The position numbers were made by a program, and so were the translations under genes. The notes under the pieces were generated by a model. The model saw only the letters and a list, made by a program, of their open reading frames with translations, did no database searches and had not been told where the DNA came from. A stretch of 14,249 nt of DNA from an uncultured Lachnospiraceae bacterium. GTDB taxonomy: Bacteria; Bacillota_A; Clostridia; Lachnospirales; Lachnospiraceae. How positions within the stretch are numbered: the stretch's first letter is position 1; each line of letters starts with the position of its first letter. This document shows, piece after piece, positions 1 through 7,381 of the stretch. The stretch covers positions 1-14,249 of the forward strand of contig USDU01000046.1 of the NCBI GenBank assembly GCA_900553635.1, written 5' to 3'.

Positions 1-1
1 A

Positions 2-3000
2 GACAGCCATTATACCGCCTGTGTAAACCGTGATCCGGATTTTAATCTGTATGCGGCTCTGCGTAAGGCCATCAGCAATATCCATGCAGAACTGACCGAC
101 TTTGAACATGTCGTGGAAAGAGAGGAGACAACAGAGGAAATCATTCCCGCAGACCCAGAGGTAAAAAATTATACCTTTACCTTTCTGGATGGAAAGCTGT
201 ACTACCGGGAAAATTCCCAGATGTATCTGCGGGAGGCGTCCGGGCGGGAAAAAGAGCGAATCCAGGGGCTTGACGCGATCCGGAATCAGGTACGCAGCCT
301 GATCCGTCTGGAGCTTGGAGGATGCACAGAGGCAGAGCTGAAGCCGGAGCTGGAAAAGCTAAATCAGATATATGATGCGTATGTGGAAACATATGGGTAT
401 CTGACGGGCACAGAGAATGGCCGTGTCTTCCGGGATGACGCGGATTATCCGCTCTTGTGTTCGCTGGAATGTGTGGAAGAAAACGGGGCTGTCAAAAAGG
501 CGGATATCTTTTACAAGCAGACCATCAAGCCGGATGTGCGGGCAGAGCATGTGGATACGGCCACCGAAGCCTTGTATCTCTCTATGAATGAGCGAGGCTG
601 CGTGGATCTGGAATTTATGTACCAGCTTTATCAGCCGGATCTCATAAAGTATCAGAAGGAGGTGGCTGAGGTCACCGGCCAGCAGCCGGAAGAGATTGCG
701 TTTACGGAGGCGGAGAAGAAAGAGCTGTCCCTTAGTGCCATTGCAGAGGAACTAAAAGGCATTATTTATCTGAACCCGGAACGTTATCACGCGCAGAGCC
801 CGTGGGACGGCTGGGAGATGGCCGGGGAATATCTGTCAGGCAATGTCCGGAATAAGCTGAAAATCGCCCGGGAGGCAGCAAAGAAGAATCCGGAGCAGTT
901 CCAGGCTAATGTGGAGGCCCTTGAGCTGGTGCAGCCGGAATATATCTCGGCAGCGGATATCAACGTGCGGCTCGGTACGACGTGGATCGATATAGAAGAC
1001 TATGAGGATTTTCTGTATGAGCTTCTGGACACCCCGTATCGGTACCAGAGAGGAAACTGGGATGGAAGATATGAGATCCGGATCGAGCTGAACCGCTACA
1101 ATATGGAGTACCACATCCTGAATAAATCCATGCACAACTCCGGCGTGTTGGTGAAAAAGAATTACGGTACTGAGCGGATGGACGCCTATTCTATCGTAGA
1201 AGCGACGTTAAATCTGCGGACAGTCGTGGTCAATGACCGGGAAGAACTGGGCGGAGGAAAGTACCGGTATGTGGTAAATAAGGTGGAAACCATGCTTGCC
1301 CGGGAAAAGCAGAACCAGATCCAGGAGGCATTCCGGGAGTGGATTTTCCGGGACCCGGAGCGTCGGCAGAAATACGAACGGTATTATAACGAAACCTTTA
1401 ACTGTATCCGTCTAAGGGAATACGATGGTTCATTCCTGCAATTTCCGGGCATGAACCCGGAGATCGAGCTGCTCCCACACCAGAAAAACGCGGTAGCACG
1501 TATTCTTTTCGGAGGAAATACCCTGCTTGCCCATTGTGTGGGGGCAGGGAAGACATTTGAAATGGTAGCGGCCTGCAAGGAGCAGAAACGGCTTGGAATC
1601 GCCCATAAAACCGCCATGGTAGTACCCAAAAGCGTCATTATGCAGACAGCCAGTGAGTTCCTGCGCCTGTATCCGTCGGCCAATATCCTGATTGCCACGG
1701 AACGGGATTTTGAGAAAAGCAGACGCCAGCAGTTCATCAGCAGAATCGCGACCGGGGACTATGACTGTATCATCATGTCCCATTCGCAGTTCGAGAAAAT
1801 CCAGATTTCGCCGGAGCGCAGGGAACAGCTGCTCAGTGATAAGGTGGAAGAGCTCCAGGAGGCTATCGGAGAGGAGAAGATGAAAAATGGGGAACGCTGG
1901 ACGATTAAGCAGATGGAAGCGCAGAAGAAGCGGCTGGAAACACAGTTGTCCATGCTTGCGGACGAGCGGCGGAAGGATGATCTGGTCTACTTTGAAGAAC
2001 TGGGCATTGACAGTATTATGGTTGATGAAGCGCATTTCTATAAAAATATGGCCATCTTTTCCAAAATGAGCAGGGTGTCCGGTATCACAGCAAATGGCGC
2101 AAAAAAATGTACGGACATGGAGTTGAAGTGCCAGTACCTGACAGAGCTGAATGGCTCCCGGGGAATCGTGTTTGCCACCGGAACGCCGATTAGTAACACC
2201 ATGTGCGAGATGTATGTGATGCAGACTTACCTGCAAAAAGAGACGTTGGAGCAGATGGGGCTAAGCCATTTTGATTCCTGGGCCGCCAATTTCGGAGAGG
2301 TGACCACGGCGCTGGAACTGACCGTGGAAGGAAGCGGCTTCCGGTTTAAAAGCCGCTTTAACCGTTTCGTGAATCTGCCGGAGCTTATGAGCATGTTCCG
2401 GGAGGTGGCGGACGTGCAGACAGCGGAGATGTTAAACTTAAATATACCGAAGCTGCGGGGCGGAAAAGCCATTATCGTGGAAACGGAGCCGGATTTCTAT
2501 GTAAAAGATCTCATGCAGGAAATGGTGGAACGGGCAGATCGCATCCGAAATGGGGCAGTGTCACCGAACGAGGACAATTTCCTGAAAATCACCCATGAGG
2601 CAAGACTACTGGGAACGGACGCACGTCTGCTGCGTGCAGATGCGCCCAACAATCCGGATGGAAAACTGAATAAGGTAGTAGAAAATGTATTTTATGAATA
2701 TAAGAAAGCAGAAGCTGATGGCCGGATAGGCTGCCAGCTTATTTTTTCGGATATTGGTACGCCGGGAGGCAAGGAGTTCGATGTCTACCATTATATCAAG
2801 GACGAGCTGATGGAACAGGGAATCCCGGAGGAAGAGATTGCGTTTATCCATGACGCCAAGACAGATAAGCAGCGTGCGGCATTGTTCCGGGAGATGCGCA
2901 GCGGCAAGCGGCGTATCCTGATTGGCTCTACGGAAAAATGCGGAGTCGGCGTCAATGTACAGCGCCATATCGTAGCCATTCACCATGTGGATTGTCCGTG

Positions 3001-3922
3001 GAGGCCCGATGAGATTGAACAGCGGGACGGCAGGGGGCTGCGCCAGGGCAACGAGAATAAAGAAGTGGCGGTCTATCGGTATGTAACGAAGGAGACCTTT
3101 GACGCATATAACTGGTCCCTGATTGAGAATAAGCAGCGCTTTATCAGCCAGGTCATGACCAATCAGGCAGTGGGCAGAACCTGTGAGGATATCGACGAAA
3201 AAGTTCTGTCCTACGCGGAGATCAAGGCCATTGCCACCGGCAACCCCCTGATCCGTGAAAAAATGGAAGTGGACAACGAGGTACAGAAGCTCCGTGTACT
3301 GAAGGCGGCATATCAAAACCAGCAGTATACCATGCAGGATCAGCTTCTGGTGCGGGGACCGAAGGAGTTGAAAAAGCTGGAAGAGAAGATAAAGGCAGCC
3401 ACAGAGGATGAGGCTACGGTCCTGAAAACAGAAGGTACAGAGTTCCGGATCCTTATCCGGGGCGAATACTACAAGGAAAGGGAAGAGGCAGGAAAGGCGT
3501 TGCTTGACGCGGCAGCCCTTAGTGATGATGGGGAAAAAATAGGCGAGTATCGTGGATTTTCACTGCTTTTGGAAAAAGGAGCCGGAGATGAAAAAGAGGT
3601 GATACTGAAAGGCGCAGCTATCTATCGAACAGAGTTATCCAAAAGCGCCGTTGGAAATATCAGCAGGCTGGACAATCGAATAAAGGAAATGAGTCTCATT
3701 AAGACCCGATATCTGGAAGAGAAGACAGAGTGCGAAAGGGAGATGGAGAAAAGCCGGGAGCTTTATGGGAAGCCTTTTCCACAAGAAGATGCATATCGGG
3801 CGGCAGTAAAGCGGCAGGAAGAACTGAATAGCCTGCTGGATCTGGAAAACAGAAAAGAAGAAACAGAAGTCATAACAGAAGACAAGGAGTACGAGAACGT
3901 ACAGAAAGAGAGGACCATATGA
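2..3922 (+). CDS. SNF2-like superfamily II helicase of a conjugative element, C-terminal part (5' truncated by window)
   Basis: The frame is open from the first bases of the window, so the gene begins upstream; the visible part is about 1306 residues. It carries superfamily II helicase motifs in order: GAGKT Walker A (1541-1555, visible residues 514-518), DEAH Walker B (residues 675-678), FATGTP motif III (from residue 724), and motif [14 protein letters not shown] (residues 1006-1017). The tail after about residue 1050 is rich in Glu, Lys and Arg and probably coiled. This is the layout of the very large helicases found in clostridial and Bacteroides conjugative elements, which often have a methylase-like N-terminal region; that part would lie outside the window. 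Its stop overlaps the start of the next gene by four bases (ATGA), implying translational coupling. It probably remodels or unwinds element DNA; the exact substrate is unknown. A GTG at 113 is only an internal codon. Confidence 0.85.
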   Translation, partial: DSHYTACVNRDPDFNLYAALRKAISNIHAELTDFEHVVEREETTEEIIPADPEVKNYTFTFLDGKLYYRENSQMYLREASGREKERIQGLDAIRNQVRSLIRLELGGCTEAELKPELEKLNQIYDAYVETYGYLTGTENGRVFRDDADYPLLCSLECVEENGAVKKADIFYKQTIKPDVRAEHVDTATEALYLSMNERGCVDLEFMYQLYQPDLIKYQKEVAEVTGQQPEEIAFTEAEKKELSLSAIAEELKGIIYLNPERYHAQSPWDGWEMAGEYLSGNVRNKLKIAREAAKKNPEQFQANVEALELVQPEYISAADINVRLGTTWIDIEDYEDFLYELLDTPYRYQRGNWDGRYEIRIELNRYNMEYHILNKSMHNSGVLVKKNYGTERMDAYSIVEATLNLRTVVVNDREELGGGKYRYVVNKVETMLAREKQNQIQEAFREWIFRDPERRQKYERYYNETFNCIRLREYDGSFLQFPGMNPEIELLPHQKNAVARILFGGNTLLAHCVGAGKTFEMVAACKEQKRLGIAHKTAMVVPKSVIMQTASEFLRLYPSANILIATERDFEKSRRQQFISRIATGDYDCIIMSHSQFEKIQISPERREQLLSDKVEELQEAIGEEKMKNGERWTIKQMEAQKKRLETQLSMLADERRKDDLVYFEELGIDSIMVDEAHFYKNMAIFSKMSRVSGITANGAKKCTDMELKCQYLTELNGSRGIVFATGTPISNTMCEMYVMQTYLQKETLEQMGLSHFDSWAANFGEVTTALELTVEGSGFRFKSRFNRFVNLPELMSMFREVADVQTAEMLNLNIPKLRGGKAIIVETEPDFYVKDLMQEMVERADRIRNGAVSPNEDNFLKITHEARLLGTDARLLRADAPNNPDGKLNKVVENVFYEYKKAEADGRIGCQLIFSDIGTPGGKEFDVYHYIKDELMEQGIPEEEIAFIHDAKTDKQRAALFREMRSGKRRILIGSTEKCGVGVNVQRHIVAIHHVDCPWRPDEIEQRDGRGLRQGNENKEVAVYRYVTKETFDAYNWSLIENKQRFISQVMTNQAVGRTCEDIDEKVLSYAEIKAIATGNPLIREKMEVDNEVQKLRVLKAAYQNQQYTMQDQLLVRGPKELKKLEEKIKAATEDEATVLKTEGTEFRILIRGEYYKEREEAGKALLDAAALSDDGEKIGEYRGFSLLLEKGAGDEKEVILKGAAIYRTELSKSAVGNISRLDNRIKEMSLIKTRYLEEKTECEREMEKSRELYGKPFPQEDAYRAAVKRQEELNSLLDLENRKEETEVITEDKEYENVQKERTI

Positions 3923-4287
3923 ATTATACAGTACAGGTAAATGAGGTAAGAACAACGAATCCGGAGAGTGCAGTCAGGGCTTACGCAAGCGTGACCTTTG
4001 AAGGAGCTTTTAAGGTATGTAATATCGCGATTTTGGAAAATCGCGCGACCGGGGAACCTTTTATCAATATGCCAAATTACAAGACCCGCCGGGTTGATGA
4101 AAAGAATCAGCCCCAGTATCAGGATATCTGCTATCCGGTGACCAAGGAGTTCCGGGAGCAGCTCTACGGTGATATCCTGGCGGAGTACCGAAACCAGACA
4201 AAGACGAAGCCGGGACAGGGAAGGGAGCAGGAACGGAAGAATAACTACAACAGAGCGAATACCTCCGGAGGCCGTGGATGCCGTTAA
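3919..4287 (+). CDS. SpoVG-family protein
   Basis: The 122-residue product matches the SpoVG fold along residues 5-95: an N-terminal strand with VRTTNPES, the hallmark [13 protein letters not shown] stretch, then [11 protein letters not shown] and a [12 protein letters not shown] segment that corresponds to the conserved end of SpoVG. Chromosomal SpoVG is about 97 residues; this copy has an extra Lys/Arg/Asn-rich tail of about 30 residues. SpoVG proteins are small site-specific nucleic-acid-binding regulators in Firmicutes. Copies on mobile elements are common but their role is mostly undefined. It overlaps the helicase stop by four bases and the methyltransferase start by ten, so the three genes are probably one translationally coupled operon. 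The family call is by motif recognition; a regulatory role within the element is inference. Confidence 0.8.
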   Translation: MNYTVQVNEVRTTNPESAVRAYASVTFEGAFKVCNIAILENRATGEPFINMPNYKTRRVDEKNQPQYQDICYPVTKEFREQLYGDILAEYRNQTKTKPGQGREQERKNNYNRANTSGGRGCR

Positions 4288-5351
4288 AGCTCGGCAGCCT
4301 GTTTGATGGGATCGGGGTCTTTCCGCTGGCGGCGGTGAACTGTGGTATTACACCGGCGTGGGCCAGTGAGATTGAGAAAGCCCCGGTGTCCATCACCAGA
4401 CGACATTTTCCGGAGATGGAGCATCTGGGGGATATCATGAAACTAAACGGTGCGGAATTGGAGCCGGTGGATATCCTCACCTTCGGTTCTCCCTGTCAGA
4501 ACCTGTCTACGGCAGGGGACAGGGAGGGACTGGCTGGGAAAAAGTCAGGCCTGTTTTACGAGGCCATTCGTATTATCAGAGAAATGAGGGATGCAACCAA
4601 TGGCATATATCCAGCTTTCGCTGTTTGGGAGAACGTCATGGGAGCTTTTTCATCGGGAGACCGGATGGATTTTAGAGCCGTGCTGGAAGCGTTCGCAGGC
4701 TGCCCGGTTCCAATGCCTCCTTCTGAACACTGGGCCAGCGCCGGTATGGTGCGAGGGGGCGAAAGTGATATCAGTTGGCGGCTCCTGGACGCCCAGTATT
4801 GGGGAAGCCCCCGGCTCCAGCAACGAAGAAAACGGATATTCCTTGTGGCGGATTTTAGAGGAAAGCGTAGCGCCCAGGTATTATTTAAGTGCCGCCCAGT
4901 GCTCCCGGATTCTAAGGTATGCGGCCAGTCTGGGCTGCCGTCCGCCGGAGAAAGTGGAATATTTTCTGAAAAAGCAGGGCGGCGCATACCCGTCATTCTT
5001 CCCATGCAGGAGCGGCAAATGCGTGGAGCGGTCAAAGAAAAAGACGAAGCCAAGTTCCTTGCCAGCTTTGGACGGCCAGATGAGCCTTTTCCCACACTAC
5101 TTGCCAGCAGCGCAAACAGCTTCAGCTTCTGGTATGAAGGAGAGGACTGGAGAAAAGAGGGAGGTATCCGATACCTGACGCCGCTGGAATACGAGCGCCT
5201 GCAGGGCCTGCCAGATCACTGGACAGCCTATGGATGCGAAGGAGAGCGGATCAGCGACAGCGCCCGGTATCGGGCCCTGGGTAATTCCATTGCTCTGCCC
5301 TGCGCGGAATATGTGATGGCGGGGATTGTGGAGGTTTGCAATATAAAATAA
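4278..5351 (+). CDS. DNA (cytosine-5-)-methyltransferase
   Basis: A 357-residue protein with the ordered motifs of C5-cytosine methyltransferases: motif I LGSLFDGIG (residues 5-13, AdoMet binding), motif IV GSPCQN with the catalytic Cys at residue 73, motif VI ENV (118-120), motif VIII QRRKRIFLV (182-190), and motifs IX-X near the end, including RYRALGNSIALP (about 333-344). The region between motifs VIII and IX is the target-recognition part and is short. The enzyme transfers a methyl group from AdoMet to cytosine in a specific DNA site that cannot be read from sequence. There is no adjacent restriction endonuclease gene, so an orphan role (protection during transfer or host regulation) is more likely than classical restriction-modification. 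The start overlaps the SpoVG-like gene by ten bases. A second long open frame is nested inside it. Confidence 0.9.
   Translation: MPLKLGSLFDGIGVFPLAAVNCGITPAWASEIEKAPVSITRRHFPEMEHLGDIMKLNGAELEPVDILTFGSPCQNLSTAGDREGLAGKKSGLFYEAIRIIREMRDATNGIYPAFAVWENVMGAFSSGDRMDFRAVLEAFAGCPVPMPPSEHWASAGMVRGGESDISWRLLDAQYWGSPRLQQRRKRIFLVADFRGKRSAQVLFKCRPVLPDSKVCGQSGLPSAGESGIFSEKAGRRIPVILPMQERQMRGAVKEKDEAKFLASFGRPDEPFPTLLASSANSFSFWYEGEDWRKEGGIRYLTPLEYERLQGLPDHWTAYGCEGERISDSARYRALGNSIALPCAEYVMAGIVEVCNIK
4600..5178 (+). CDS. Candidate nested overlapping gene inside the methyltransferase, +1 frame
   Basis: An open frame of 192 codons lies entirely within the methyltransferase gene, shifted +1. I place the start at the ATG at 4600 because GAGGG at 4586-4590 then sits nine bases upstream; an in-frame ATG at 4591 is too close to that site. 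The product begins MAYIQLSLFGRTSWELF and later has RYYLSAAQCSRILRYAASLG and an SLFPHYLPAAQT-like stretch. It lacks the Arg/Ser-rich monotony of typical shadow frames. I recall similar SLFGKTS / KYYLS proteins annotated beside methyltransferases in Firmicute phages, but this is memory, not a search. The frame may be conserved only because the methyltransferase motifs VI-VIII are (the LSLFGRTS stretch is the +1 reading of the AVWENV motif). Function unknown; whether it is translated is open. Confidence 0.35.
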   Translation: MAYIQLSLFGRTSWELFHRETGWILEPCWKRSQAARFQCLLLNTGPAPVWCEGAKVISVGGSWTPSIGEAPGSSNEENGYSLWRILEESVAPRYYLSAAQCSRILRYAASLGCRPPEKVEYFLKKQGGAYPSFFPCRSGKCVERSKKKTKPSSLPALDGQMSLFPHYLPAAQTASASGMKERTGEKREVSDT

Positions 5352-5392
5352 TCCAGATAGCGGAATATTTCAATCAATTTCCGGAAAAACTG

Positions 5393-5421
5393 TTTACAAA
5401 CGCACTCATTGAGTGTACTAT
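5393..5421 (+). promoter_or_regulatory. Sigma-A promoter of the HTH/AbiEii pair
   Basis: TTTACA (5393-5398) and TACTAT (5416-5421) are separated by exactly 17 bases. Predicted transcription start is near 5428, giving a leader of only about 12 bases before the ATG at 5440. This makes the pair independent of the operon to the left. Confidence 0.7.
5403..5415. promoter_or_regulatory. Probable operator dyad inside the promoter spacer
   Basis: CACTCA-T-TGAGTG is a perfect 13-base dyad that fills most of the -35/-10 spacer. A dimeric HTH protein bound here would block RNA polymerase. The adjacent gene encodes an HTH protein, so autoregulation of the pair is the natural inference; binding itself is not shown. 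Confidence 0.5.
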
Positions 5422-5439
5422 GAAGATGAGGTGATTGAT

Positions 5440-6090
5440 ATGGATATTCGTGGAATGAGAATGCGTCTGGGAGATACCCAGAGCGAGTTTGCGGCGCGAT
5501 ATCATATCCCGCGTCGTACGATTCAGAATTGGGAAACTGGGGCACGTAAGCCACCAGAATATATTATAAGTCTGTTAGAATATCGTATACAGGAAGATTT
5601 GATTAACAGGAAGACAACAGAACTTCCGAAGTACGATCCGCAAAAGCGGGATCTCCCCAGAAGAAGCGATTTTGTAGGAGCGATATCCTGGCTCAAGGCG
5701 GTTCGGGAGTGTATTGGGGAGCCTGTGGTATTCGCACTAGATGAAGCTCTGATGTGTCAGGGAAAGTTCGGAGGACGTAGTGACGAGTACCTTGTCTGGG
5801 TGTATGGAAATGATTCTGTTACCCGTTTCAATGGTGTAGTTGTACTTGGAAATCGAATCAGCCCATATTATGTGAATAACAGAAATGGTCTCGATTTTAC
5901 AAATTTCAATAGAACGCTATCTGACGCACTGGCTAATGAGTCGATTCTGGATATGCAGGGAATTACAGAGGCGGTAAGTCGATACTATTATTCCAATGGA
6001 GACAGTTTCGATGGAATCTATGTGGCGCCGGAATATCAGGAACAGTTTGAACGATTGGCGGATGAAGCCATAGATTATTACGAAAGTTGA
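5440..6090 (+). CDS. HTH (XRE-like) protein, probable antitoxin/repressor partner of AbiEii
   Basis: A 216-residue protein with an N-terminal helix-turn-helix (residues about 14-35, TQSEFAARYHIP then RRTIQNWETG), ending in the XRE-typical WETG..KPP turn. The remaining about 160 residues belong to no domain I recognise; they include an LVWVYGND segment and a C-terminal acidic helix. The start is the ATG at 5440, with GAGGTG six bases upstream; the longer GTG start at 5413 would overlap the -10 box and is therefore unlikely. The next gene, an AbiEii-type nucleotidyltransferase, starts ten bases after the stop. Gene order (DNA-binding protein first, nucleotidyltransferase second) matches AbiE-type toxin-antitoxin pairs, although classical AbiEi antitoxins carry a winged helix rather than an XRE-type head. 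The antitoxin role is inference from position. Confidence 0.65.
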   Translation: MDIRGMRMRLGDTQSEFAARYHIPRRTIQNWETGARKPPEYIISLLEYRIQEDLINRKTTELPKYDPQKRDLPRRSDFVGAISWLKAVRECIGEPVVFALDEALMCQGKFGGRSDEYLVWVYGNDSVTRFNGVVVLGNRISPYYVNNRNGLDFTNFNRTLSDALANESILDMQGITEAVSRYYYSNGDSFDGIYVAPEYQEQFERLADEAIDYYES

Positions 6091-6100
6091 GGGATGTGCC

Positions 6101-6814
6101 TTGAATATAACGGCGGAAGAAAAATTAATGTATAGCGTTATGAAAGCGATATACGACAGTGGCATACCAATAAGCTTTAAAGGCTCCATGGTTATGAAAG
6201 CATATCTGATGGAAGCAGGATATACGGAGGAGACGCGGCATACGGTAGACATTGATGCGAATTGGTATTCAGACACTGCCCCCACAAAAGAGCAGATGGT
6301 TGAATCATTGCAAAAAGCGATTCAGAAGAGTGGTATTGATTTAAAAGTGGATCTTTATCGAATGTATGGGGAAGGACGTTCGGCTGGATTTGAATTATCG
6401 GACGTGGATACAGGTGAGCAGCTTTTTACTATGGACATTGATGTAAATCGCCCGGCAATACAGACAAAGGTTTACGAAGTGGCTGGAGTTCAATTTCGTG
6501 GTGTCGTACCGACGCAAATGATAGCAGATAAACTTTCAGCCATATCTACCAACAAGGTGTTCCGCAGAATCAAGGATGTGGTTGATCTGTATTATATTTC
6601 AAAGGTGTTTACATTTGACAAAACGGAAGTGCTTGAGACATTGAGAAATGGTGGACGCACTCTGGGAACATTTGAGGAATTCCTTTGCAGGCCGGATGAT
6701 TTGCGGCATTCTTATGAAAAGTTTCGCTTTACAGGGAATGTGAACAAGCCGTCCTTTGACGAAGTATATTATGCAGTAAAAGAGTATATAAAAGATATAT
6801 TACCGGAGCAATGA
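6101..6814 (+). CDS. AbiEii/AbiGii-family nucleotidyltransferase toxin
   Basis: A 237-residue protein with the features of the AbiEii nucleotidyltransferase family: a glycine-serine motif in FKGSMVMKAYL (residues 26-36), the metal-binding RHTVDID motif (46-52), a second acidic element MDIDVNRP (111-118), and the ADKLSAI...RRIKDVVDLYYI signature (142-166) that supplies the conserved Lys and the family's R..KD..DLY motif. Members transfer nucleotides; related MenT toxins modify tRNA 3' ends, and AbiE systems give abortive phage defence. The start is TTG at 6101, supported by GAGGG seven bases upstream; the nearby ATG at 6094 is out of frame. It is co-transcribed with the preceding HTH gene (10-base gap). 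Defence or element-maintenance is the expected role; the target has not been established here. Confidence 0.8.
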   Translation: MNITAEEKLMYSVMKAIYDSGIPISFKGSMVMKAYLMEAGYTEETRHTVDIDANWYSDTAPTKEQMVESLQKAIQKSGIDLKVDLYRMYGEGRSAGFELSDVDTGEQLFTMDIDVNRPAIQTKVYEVAGVQFRGVVPTQMIADKLSAISTNKVFRRIKDVVDLYYISKVFTFDKTEVLETLRNGGRTLGTFEEFLCRPDDLRHSYEKFRFTGNVNKPSFDEVYYAVKEYIKDILPEQ

Positions 6815-6840
6815 GCAGATAAAAAGAGGATGTAAGCACT

Positions 6841-6978
6841 ATGTGTAATCTGAGTCAGGGAATTGTAGATGATACAGAAGCAAAAATTATTATGAATATG
6901 TATGAAAGCAAGTTTTCTTTAGAGCAAATTTCGCTTGCAACGAAAAAGAGTATTGCGGAAATAACAAAAAATCATTAA
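6841..6978 (+). CDS. Small hypothetical protein (45 aa)
   Basis: A short frame starting ATG with AGAGGA ten bases upstream, encoding a protein that begins MCNLSQGIVDD and has an HTH-like helical segment (about residues 22-40, SLEQISLATKKSIAEI). It resembles the short MCNLSEGI-type proteins and the tails of Rpn/transposase-like nuclease families often seen in Lachnospiraceae, so it may be a remnant of a longer gene. It lies 26 bases after the AbiEii gene and may be co-transcribed. Function unknown. Confidence 0.45.
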   Translation: MCNLSQGIVDDTEAKIIMNMYESKFSLEQISLATKKSIAEITKNH

Positions 6979-7035
6979 AGAAAATAAGCCTGTATTGGTA
7001 TGAGCGACAAGTAAATATCGCAAGAAGAGGGCAGT

Positions 7036-7209
7036 ATGTGTAGAGCATTGGAAGAAATGAGAAACGAGACAGAGTATGCAACAAAGAAGCGAATTATAGA
7101 AAGGCTTCTAACCAGAGGTGGCATGACCGTCCAGGAAGTTGCTGACACGATTGAACTGCCGCTGGCAGATGTAGAAGCGATAGCTTCAGAATTACAGACA
7201 GTTCACTAA
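7036..7209 (+). CDS. Small hypothetical protein with HTH-like segment (57 aa)
   Basis: The frame starts at ATG 7036 behind AAGAGGG (7025-7031) and begins MCRALEEMRNE. Residues about 24-50 (GMTVQEVADTIELPLADVEAI) look like a helix-turn-helix of the sigma-region-4 or Rpn-tail kind. Its general plan parallels the preceding 45-residue ORF (short MC... head, then an HTH-like tail), so both may descend from one gene by duplication or truncation. A terminator follows 25 bases after the stop. Role unknown. Confidence 0.45.
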   Translation: MCRALEEMRNETEYATKKRIIERLLTRGGMTVQEVADTIELPLADVEAIASELQTVH

Positions 7210-7233
7210 AACAGAAAAGGCATAAAAACCAGT

Positions 7234-7278
7234 AAAGAGTGCATGAAAAAGAAAAATCTTTTCAGGCACTCTTTTTTT
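7234..7278 (+). terminator. Intrinsic terminator
   Basis: AAAGAGTGC (7234-7242) pairs with GCACTCTTT (7266-7274), the inner part TGAAAA pairs with TTTTCA, and a run of seven T follows (7272-7278). It ends the left transcription unit and separates it from the invertible segment. In the reverse direction the T tract is weak. Confidence 0.8.
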
Positions 7279-7334
7279 GACATTTTTAGTATGAAATTAG
7301 CGTTTTAATTCGTATTATTTAATAGGAAAAAAAC

Positions 7335-7359
7335 GTCTTAGATTATCTTCATCCAAGAC
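7335..7359 (+). repeat. Left inverted repeat (IR-L), probable recombination site
   Basis: 25 bases, GTCTTAGAT then seven bases (TATCTTC) then ATCCAAGAC. It is the exact reverse complement of 8707-8731; matching stops sharply at both edges. The two nine-base arms are inverted copies of each other apart from one base, which is the arm-spacer-arm plan of a tyrosine-recombinase core site. It lies 22 bases from the end of the recombinase gene. Confidence 0.9.
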
Positions 7360-7381
7360 ATATCCCTCTTCCAGCCGCATT

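Noticed and set aside
1430..2236. 268-codon minus-strand frame opposite the helicase
   Set aside because: It lies opposite conserved helicase motifs, and its Cys/His/Leu-rich product has no recognisable domain; a shadow frame.
113..3922. GTG at 113 as the start of the helicase gene
   Set aside because: The frame is open back to the first bases and shows ordinary coding sequence, with no ribosome site before the GTG; the true start is upstream.
4556..5095. 179-codon minus-strand frame opposite the methyltransferase
   Set aside because: Its Arg/Ser/Pro-rich product has no recognisable motifs, and it mirrors the strong codon bias of the sense gene.
5413..5440. GTG at 5413 as the start of the HTH protein
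   Set aside because: It overlaps the promoter spacer and -10 box, while ATG 5440 has a good ribosome site and directly precedes the HTH fold.
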